From Actinomycetes bacterium (GTDB lineage: Bacteria > Actinomycetota > Acidimicrobiia > Acidimicrobiales > RAAP-2), in contig JAJZMN010000202.1 in NCBI GenBank assembly GCA_021850345.1, forward strand, positions 1 to 10,494: 10,494 bases of DNA. The letters are read 5' to 3'. Below, one piece after another: positions 5,943-10,494 of this stretch. The notes beneath the pieces were generated by a model. That model had not been told where the DNA came from. It worked only from the letters and a program-made list of their open reading frames with translations, and ran no database searches. Each line of letters starts with the position of its first letter. Positions within the stretch are counted from its first letter, which is position 1. A program made the position numbers and the translations under genes.

Positions 5943-5963
5943 GGACGCCGTCGGCAGGCGTCC
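5943..5963. promoter_or_regulatory. Perfect 7-bp hairpin in the hsp20 upstream region
   Basis: GGACGCC (5943-5949) and GGCGTCC (5957-5963) form a perfect 7-bp stem with a 7-base loop, 15 bases upstream of the hsp20 ribosome site. If transcription starts further upstream it would be a stable leader hairpin. It could be an operator or a structural element, or chance in GC-rich DNA. It does not itself cover the ribosome site, so an RNA thermometer is not demonstrated. Confidence 0.35.
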
Positions 5964-6109
5964 TCGATCAGGCTTGTCCGGACGGGAGACCGCGAGTAGA
6001 GGCATTGGTCACGGCGACTCGCTGGCGAGGGGTGCTGCCCCGAGGCACTCGACACGGACCGCTCCGAGACGAAGTAGACAGACGAGGCAGAAGACGAAGG
6101 AGGAAGCGA

Positions 6110-7351
6110 GTGGCGGTCACCGGCCTGACATCGCTCGACACCGATCGGATCCGTGCGCAGTTCCCGGCGCTCGCCGGTGCGCCCGGCTCGGGCAAGCCGA
6201 TCTTCCTGGACGCGCCGGGCGGGACCCAGGTACCAACGCGCGTGGTCACAGCGATGCGCCGGTACCTGCTCGAGTCCAACTCCAACACCGACGGCGCCTA
6301 CGAGCTGAGCCGGCGTACCGACGAGCTGATCGCAACGGCCCGCCGGTACGGGGGCGCCTTCGTGACGGGGGAGCCCGACGGCATCGCGTTCGGTCAGAAC
6401 ATGACCACGCTCAACTTCAACCTCGTCCGCGCGGTGGGGCGGACCCTCGCCGCCGGGGACGAGATCCTCACGACCGCCCTGGACCACGACGCCAACATCT
6501 CCCCGTGGCTGCTGATGGCCCAGGACCGCGGGCTCGTGGTGCGGGAGGTGGGCATCACGCCGGAGCTCGACGTCGACCTCGGCGACCTGGGGGAGAAGCT
6601 CGGCGAGCGGACGCGGGTCGTGGCCTTCTGCCTCGCGTCCAACGCGGTCGGGACGGTCACCCGTGCCCGTGAGATCGCAGCCCTCGCCCACGACGCCGGC
6701 GCACTGGCGTGGGGCGACGCGGTGGCGTTCGCCCCGCACCGGCGCATCGACGTCGGTTCGCTCGGCCTCGACGTCGTGCTCTGCTCCCCCTACAAGTTCT
6801 TCGGTCCCCACCTCGGGATGGCCTGGGTCCGGCCCGACCTGGCACGAGAGCTCCCGGCCGAGCGGGTGCGTCCCGCGGCGGAGGTGCCGCCGGGCCACCG
6901 CTTCGAGACGGGGACGTTGAGCCACGAGGCCGTCGCCGGCTTCGTCGCCGCGCTGGACTACCTCGCGTCGTTGGGGTCGGGCGCCGACCTCTCGGCGAGG
7001 CTGGACGATGCCTACGAGCGCATCCACCGCCACGAGGGGGACCTCGCCGCAGCGCTCGGCGCTCGGCTCGGCGACCTCGACGGGGTGCGCATGGTCGGTC
7101 CCGCCGGCGACAGCCCGGCGCGGGTGCCCACCTTCGGCCTGGTCCCCGAGCGGGCGACGCCCCGCCGGCTGGCCACGGCCCTGGGCGAGGCGGGCATCTA
7201 CACCTGGGACGGCAACTTCTACGCCAAGCGGGTGGTGGAGACGCTCGGGCTCGACCTCGACGAGGGACTCCTGCGCATCGGCATGGCGCACTACAACACG
7301 CTGTCCGAGGTCGACCGCTTCGCCGGCGTTCTCGCCGGGCTCCTCGAGTGA
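6110..7351 (+). CDS. Cysteine desulfurase-like PLP enzyme, VC1184 subfamily (class V aminotransferase fold)
   Basis: A 413-residue fold-type I PLP enzyme close to the VC1184 subfamily of cysteine-desulfurase-like proteins. The subfamily signature is clear: FLDAPGGTQVP (32-42), ESNSNTDGAYELSRR (55-69), LDHDANISPWL (124-134), DAVAFAPH (203-210, with the Asp that contacts the PLP ring nitrogen) and SPYKFFGPHLG (226-236), where K229 is the predicted Schiff-base lysine. The loop that carries the catalytic Cys in SufS/CsdA is replaced here by YTWDGNFYAKRVVETLG (364-380), with no Cys, so sulfur transfer to an acceptor by the usual route is doubtful. GTG 6110 is chosen because AAGGAGG (6097-6103) lies 6 bases upstream and the family N-terminus follows; the frame stays open further upstream only as antisense of hsp20. 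Substrate unknown. It stands alone and ends at a shared hairpin with the next gene. Confidence 0.9.
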   Translation: MAVTGLTSLDTDRIRAQFPALAGAPGSGKPIFLDAPGGTQVPTRVVTAMRRYLLESNSNTDGAYELSRRTDELIATARRYGGAFVTGEPDGIAFGQNMTTLNFNLVRAVGRTLAAGDEILTTALDHDANISPWLLMAQDRGLVVREVGITPELDVDLGDLGEKLGERTRVVAFCLASNAVGTVTRAREIAALAHDAGALAWGDAVAFAPHRRIDVGSLGLDVVLCSPYKFFGPHLGMAWVRPDLARELPAERVRPAAEVPPGHRFETGTLSHEAVAGFVAALDYLASLGSGADLSARLDDAYERIHRHEGDLAAALGARLGDLDGVRMVGPAGDSPARVPTFGLVPERATPRRLATALGEAGIYTWDGNFYAKRVVETLGLDLDEGLLRIGMAHYNTLSEVDRFAGVLAGLLE

Positions 7352-7357
7352 CCGCCG

Positions 7358-7376
7358 CCGAGAGCGCCTCTCTCGG
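7358..7376. terminator. Perfect hairpin, probable bidirectional terminator
   Basis: CCGAGAG (7358-7364) and CTCTCGG (7370-7376) pair perfectly around a 5-base loop, 6 bases after the PLP-enzyme stop and 27 bases beyond the stop of the converging Gmad2/GerMN gene. No T-run follows on either strand, as is common for actinobacterial hairpin terminators. Position between two convergent genes is the main support. Confidence 0.6.
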
Positions 7377-7403
7377 TCTGGAGCTCGGTTCCTGGGGGTC
7401 GCG

Positions 7404-8705
7404 TCAGCGGGTGTGGGGCACGCACGCGTCGAGCTGGAGCCACTCCCCGAAGGTCTCGCAGCTTTTGTCGATCCGGTAGAGCACCGAGGTGACCGCCGAG
7501 AACTGGAACACCGTGGCGTCGAGCTGCGACAGGAGGAGGTGGGACCCGGCGCTCGTGCTCGCGTTGGGGATCACGGGACGAAGGTCGGCGAAGTCCACGA
7601 TCGCCTCGCCGGAGCCGAGGGTGACGCCCCGGACGTCGCCGGCCGTCGCGCTGGAGAACCAGCTCGTGAGCCCTGCCGTGACCTCGGGCGCGGTCGGGCC
7701 GGCGAGCAGCTGGTCGAGGGTGGTCCGCATGACGGCGGTGCTGGTCGGGACGAGGCGATAGGTGGGGACGGGCGCGGCATCGATGCCGCACGAGTAGAAG
7801 ACCGTCACCACCATTTGGCCGGCCGGTGCCGCCGGCCGGGTCATGGCGTAGTCGGGGCAGGCCGTCGTCGGCACGAGCGGCGTCGACGGGGCGAAGCCGA
7901 CACGCACGACCGTCGCCTCGAAGAGGTGGCCGTCCTTCATGGAGACGGTGGAGAGAACCAGCGCGCCGCGCGCCGCGCTCGGGGTGCTGAAGGCGATGGA
8001 ACCGTCGAAGGGCCCCATCGCCCCCATCGACCCGCCCATGGCGTGGCCGGTACCGATCGGAACGCGTGCGCCGTCCTGGCGGACCTCCACGTTCACCTGC
8101 GCCTCGAAGGCGGTGCTCATCCCTTGGAGCCGTACCGGCGACGCGATCGCGCTCGAGGCCGCCGGGATGTCGAGGCGGATGTCGGGCGTCGAGGACCCGA
8201 GCACCCACCAGGTGCCTGTGATGCGGTGCAGCTGCACGGTCGTGGGCACGCCCGTGGAGGTCGCGCGCACCTCTAGGGTTCCCGATTCGGAGCCCGAAGC
8301 GACGAAGCGGCTGAGGACCGGGTCGACGAATCCCACGTAGTCGACGGCGAACGCCCGGGCCGCCGCGACCGGATGGACGAAGCGGATCCCCGATGCCGGT
8401 GTTGGGTAGACGGCCGCCGCCAGGCCGCTGGCCACACCAGGCGGCACGGTCGTCGACGGGGGAGTGGTCGTGGTCGTCCCGGGCGGCAAGGTCGTCGTGG
8501 GCGTCGTCTCGGGGCCTGTGCCCCCGGTGGCGACGAGGACCCCGGCGGCCAACGCCGCCGCGGCGACCGCGGCGAGCACGCCGAACAGCCAACGTCTTGG
8601 ATGCGCGCCGCCGGCCGGCGGGCGGCCGCCGGGGGGTCGCGCTCCGCCGGCGGGTTGACCGCCACTCGGTGGAGCCGCTGGGGCTGGGGGCGTGACGATG
8701 GCCAT
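7404..8705 (-). CDS. Membrane-anchored Gmad2 / GerMN domain protein
   Basis: A 433-residue protein predicted to be held in the membrane by one N-terminal helix, with its bulk outside. A Pro/Gly-rich cytoplasmic tail (1-36) is followed by a positive patch (PRR), the membrane segment (about 39-60), and a Thr/Pro linker (62-90) typical of exported actinobacterial proteins. An unassigned globular part (about 91-175, with TWWVLG) precedes a Gmad2-like Ig-fold domain (about 176-271, DIRLDIPAASSAIASPVRLQG) and a GerMN-like domain (about 296-410, with VTVFYSCG, TTLDQLLAGPT and AIVDFADL). Four Cys (283, 306, 416, 428) could make disulfides. These domains were named from spore germination proteins but are frequent in non-spore-forming actinobacteria, where they are thought to act at the cell wall. 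ATG 8705 has GGAGG 6 bases upstream. Role unknown. Confidence 0.82.
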   Translation of the reverse strand: MAIVTPPAPAAPPSGGQPAGGARPPGGRPPAGGAHPRRWLFGVLAAVAAAALAAGVLVATGGTGPETTPTTTLPPGTTTTTPPSTTVPPGVASGLAAAVYPTPASGIRFVHPVAAARAFAVDYVGFVDPVLSRFVASGSESGTLEVRATSTGVPTTVQLHRITGTWWVLGSSTPDIRLDIPAASSAIASPVRLQGMSTAFEAQVNVEVRQDGARVPIGTGHAMGGSMGAMGPFDGSIAFSTPSAARGALVLSTVSMKDGHLFEATVVRVGFAPSTPLVPTTACPDYAMTRPAAPAGQMVVTVFYSCGIDAAPVPTYRLVPTSTAVMRTTLDQLLAGPTAPEVTAGLTSWFSSATAGDVRGVTLGSGEAIVDFADLRPVIPNASTSAGSHLLLSQLDATVFQFSAVTSVLYRIDKSCETFGEWLQLDACVPHTR

Positions 8706-8836
8706 TTGGCACCTCCGAACTGGAGCGACGCCGCTGGATCCAATGTGGGTCCGCCCGCCCCCCGGCAGTAGGGTCGATCGTCACGTCGCCGCCGCTCGAC
8801 GCGGGCGGTCACCCGGGCGGCGGACGCACGACGGAT

Positions 8837-8919
8837 GGCCCCGTGCGACGGCCCCGTGCGACGGCCCCGTGCGACGGCCCCGTGCGACGGCCCCGTGCGA
8901 CGGCCCCGTGCGACGGCCC
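8837..8919. repeat. Six tandem copies of a 13-bp repeat (GGCCCCGTGCGAC) plus a partial copy
   Basis: Six exact, unbroken copies occupy 8837-8914, followed by the first five bases of a seventh (8915-8919). The array then stops one base before the TGA of the UbiB-like gene. On the transcribed minus strand the unit is GTCGCACGGGGCC. A 13-bp unit is not a multiple of three, so all frames across it are mixed and it is not coding. It lies in the 214-base gap between the UbiB-like gene and the Gmad2/GerMN gene. Perfect identity suggests recent expansion by slippage, or selection for a repeated binding or structural element. Confidence 0.92.
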
Positions 8920-10494
8920 TCAGCTCCCCTTTGAGCGGCTCCGGAGCGCCCGTCGCTGCGGCAGGTCGTTGCGCAGCGTGGACAGGACGATCGCCGCGCC
9001 GATCACCGCGGCAACCCCGACGAAGACCACCGTGAACGCGGAGATGCCCCACCAACGGGGGCCGTGTGACGACACCTGGAAGATCGCCGCTGCGAGCACA
9101 AAGGCGGCGACGGCCAGTCCGGCCGCGGCACGGTTGGCCAGCTTCTGGACGCTCCGCATGATCTCGCGCTCGTCCATCCCCTCGACCCGGATGTGGATCC
9201 TCCCGTCGGCGAGCGACTCGAGGAGCCGGTTCATCCGCTCGGGGAAGCGTTCGGCGAGCTCCTTGGCGTCCAGGGCAGCCGAGACGAGGCGGCTCGGGGA
9301 GGCCGCCGAGAGGAGCTGGTCGCGAGTCAAGGACGCCATGTGCTCACGGATCGCGGCCGCCGGCCGGTAGGTCGGGGCGAGGCGGCGCGCGACGTCGTCG
9401 AGGTTGAGCAGCGCCTTGCCGACCATCGAAAGCTCGGGTGCGGGACGCAGGCCGTTGCGCAGCGCGAGCCGTGCGAGCTCGGCGAGCTGCCTCCCGACTT
9501 CCATCCCCTCGACGTCAGCGCCGTCGAGCGTCACCACGAGCGCGGAGACGTCCCGTTGCAAGCCGTTGCGGTCGAAATCGTCGAGTCGCTCACCGGCGCG
9601 TTCGAGTGCGGTGGCCACGTCGGCGCCGCGTCCTTCGCCGAGTGCGGCGAGCATCCGCACCAGCGCGTCGCGCAGGTCGGGCGAGAGCCGACCCGTCATA
9701 CCCAGATCGAGCAGGGCCAGCTGGCGGTCGAAGGTGAGCACGACGTTTCCCGGGTGAGGGTCGGCGTGGTACACGCCGCGCACGAGGATCTGGTCGAGGT
9801 ACGCCTTGAACAGCTGGCTCACGAGAATCTCGCCCTCCGCGGCGGGCACCGCTGTGGTGCCGAGGCTGCCGACGTTGGTGCCTTCGACCATCGTCATGAC
9901 GAGCAGGCGCGCGGTCGAACGCTCCTCGACGGGCTCGGGCGTGACCAGGCGGTCGTAGGGCCCGACGACTTCGGCGAGCATCCGCAGGTTGGCCGCTTCG
10001 TGCCGGTAGTCGAGCTCGTCGAGCACGGCGCGGCGGAACTCCTCGACCATGGCGGTGAGCCCGGCGCGCCGTGCCGCCCCGACGTGCTCGTCGAAGGTGG
10101 CGGCGAGCTCGCTGATCACGTCCATGTCCTCGAGGATCTGGGAGCGGATGCCCGGCCGCTGCACCTTCGCGGCGACCACGCGTCCGTCGCGGAGGGTCGC
10201 CCGGTGGACCTGGGCCATCGACGCGGAGCCGAGTGGCTCGGGGTCCACGTCGATGAACACCGCCGAGAGCCGGGTCCCGAGCTCCTCTTCTGCGACCTGG
10301 CGGACGACGTCGAAGGGAACGGGCTCGGCGTGGTCCTGGAGCGTCCGCAGGGCCTCGGTGTAGGCGACCGGGAGGAGGTCGACGCGGCTCGAGAGCAGTT
10401 GGCCGAGCTTCACGTAGGTGGGGCCCATGCCCTGGAGCTCTTGGACCAGCTTCTCGGCGTCCTCCCGCAGCGCCTCGTCCTCGGCAGCCCCGCC
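8920..10494 (-). CDS. UbiB/ABC1 (ADCK) atypical kinase-like protein, N-terminus beyond window
   Basis: The visible 524 residues run open to the right edge, so the true start lies outside. UbiB/COQ8-type proteins are atypical kinases or ATPases at membranes, tied to quinone or other lipid metabolism. Counting from the Met encoded at 10428: KLGQ (7-10, the KxGQ motif), [13 protein letters not shown] (65-77, A-rich loop), K88 in [10 protein letters not shown]138/D140 in DELDY (ExD), HADPHPGN (221-228), and D241 in LLDLGM, where most relatives have DFG. The last 90 residues hold two hydrophobic helices (about 434-454 and 463-486), the usual C-terminal membrane anchor, then a basic tail. Upstream residues [18 protein letters not shown] fit the family, so Met 10428 is not the start. 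The stop abuts a 13-bp tandem repeat. Substrate unknown. Confidence 0.92.
   Translation of the reverse strand, partial: GGAAEDEALREDAEKLVQELQGMGPTYVKLGQLLSSRVDLLPVAYTEALRTLQDHAEPVPFDVVRQVAEEELGTRLSAVFIDVDPEPLGSASMAQVHRATLRDGRVVAAKVQRPGIRSQILEDMDVISELAATFDEHVGAARRAGLTAMVEEFRRAVLDELDYRHEAANLRMLAEVVGPYDRLVTPEPVEERSTARLLVMTMVEGTNVGSLGTTAVPAAEGEILVSQLFKAYLDQILVRGVYHADPHPGNVVLTFDRQLALLDLGMTGRLSPDLRDALVRMLAALGEGRGADVATALERAGERLDDFDRNGLQRDVSALVVTLDGADVEGMEVGRQLAELARLALRNGLRPAPELSMVGKALLNLDDVARRLAPTYRPAAAIREHMASLTRDQLLSAASPSRLVSAALDAKELAERFPERMNRLLESLADGRIHIRVEGMDEREIMRSVQKLANRAAAGLAVAAFVLAAAIFQVSSHGPRWWGISAFTVVFVGVAAVIGAAIVLSTLRNDLPQRRALRSRSKGS

Noticed and set aside
5666..6109. Upstream extension of the PLP-enzyme frame into hsp20
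   Set aside because: It is antisense to hsp20 and has no family similarity. AAGGAGG at 6097-6103 supports GTG 6110.
5917..6109. Search for CIRCE or HAIR heat-shock operators between hsp20 and the PLP enzyme gene
   Set aside because: Neither the TTAGCACTC/GAGTGCTAA nor the CTTGAGT/ACTCAAG pattern is present.
8837..8914. The tandem repeat read as a CRISPR array
   Set aside because: The units are 13 bp and directly adjacent with no spacers; no cas gene is nearby.
8843..9370. A 175-residue plus-strand frame running through the repeat
   Set aside because: It starts inside the repeat and continues antisense to the UbiB-like gene, with no recognisable domain.
10160..10240. Gly in the A-rich loop (PLGSAS) and DLG in place of DFG in the UbiB-like protein as a sign of altered activity
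   Set aside because: Gly and Ser variants of the loop and hydrophobic changes at the DFG Phe occur within the family, so this is noted in the annotation but not treated as a finding.

Overview
The window is very GC-rich, with strong G/C preference at third codon positions. Short intergenic gaps, promoters that look leaderless beside genes with clear AAGGAGG sites, a Gmad2/GerMN lipid-side protein, a UbiB-like kinase and an actinobacterial-style archease together suggest a high-GC actinobacterium, plausibly of the Acidimicrobiia or a relative. That assignment is inference. No tRNA, rRNA, CRISPR array, insertion sequence or phage gene was found, and no stretch over 300 bases lacks a gene.

Layout. 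A short C-terminal gene remnant (2-76) is followed by a small DUF2277 gene on the plus strand (123-386), which converges on a long minus-strand block. Reading the minus strand in its own direction, that block is: a small heat-shock protein Hsp20 (5916-5461), an archease overlapping it by 4 bases (5464-5024), a YeiH-family membrane transporter (4903-3809), a LysR-type regulator (3733-2807) and an MMPL/RND-type exporter (2705-447). Divergent from hsp20 is a plus-strand VC1184-type cysteine-desulfurase-like PLP enzyme (6110-7351). It converges, across a perfect hairpin, on a minus-strand membrane-anchored Gmad2/GerMN protein (8705-7404). Upstream of that lie six copies of a 13-bp tandem repeat and then a 5'-truncated UbiB/ABC1 kinase-like gene that runs off the right edge (10494-8920).

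How the parts may work together. The LysR regulator and the YeiH transporter form the familiar yeiE/yeiH-like pair. A perfect 13-bp T-N11-A dyad sits 73 bases upstream of the yeiH start, where a LysR regulator would bind. The MMPL exporter has its own, different control. Two identical-arm operators (ATACCC-N4-GGGTAT), exactly 21 bp apart, enclose a TATGAT -10 box and overlap the start codon. They resemble CsoR/RcnR/CstR-family operators. The exporter also begins with a His-rich cytosolic tail (seven alternating His), so a metal-responsive or thiol-stress-responsive efflux module is the most interesting hypothesis here. No CsoR-family gene is in the window, so its regulator must act from elsewhere. 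Archease normally partners the RNA ligase RtcB, which is not in the window; its coupling to hsp20 suggests a stress-linked role.
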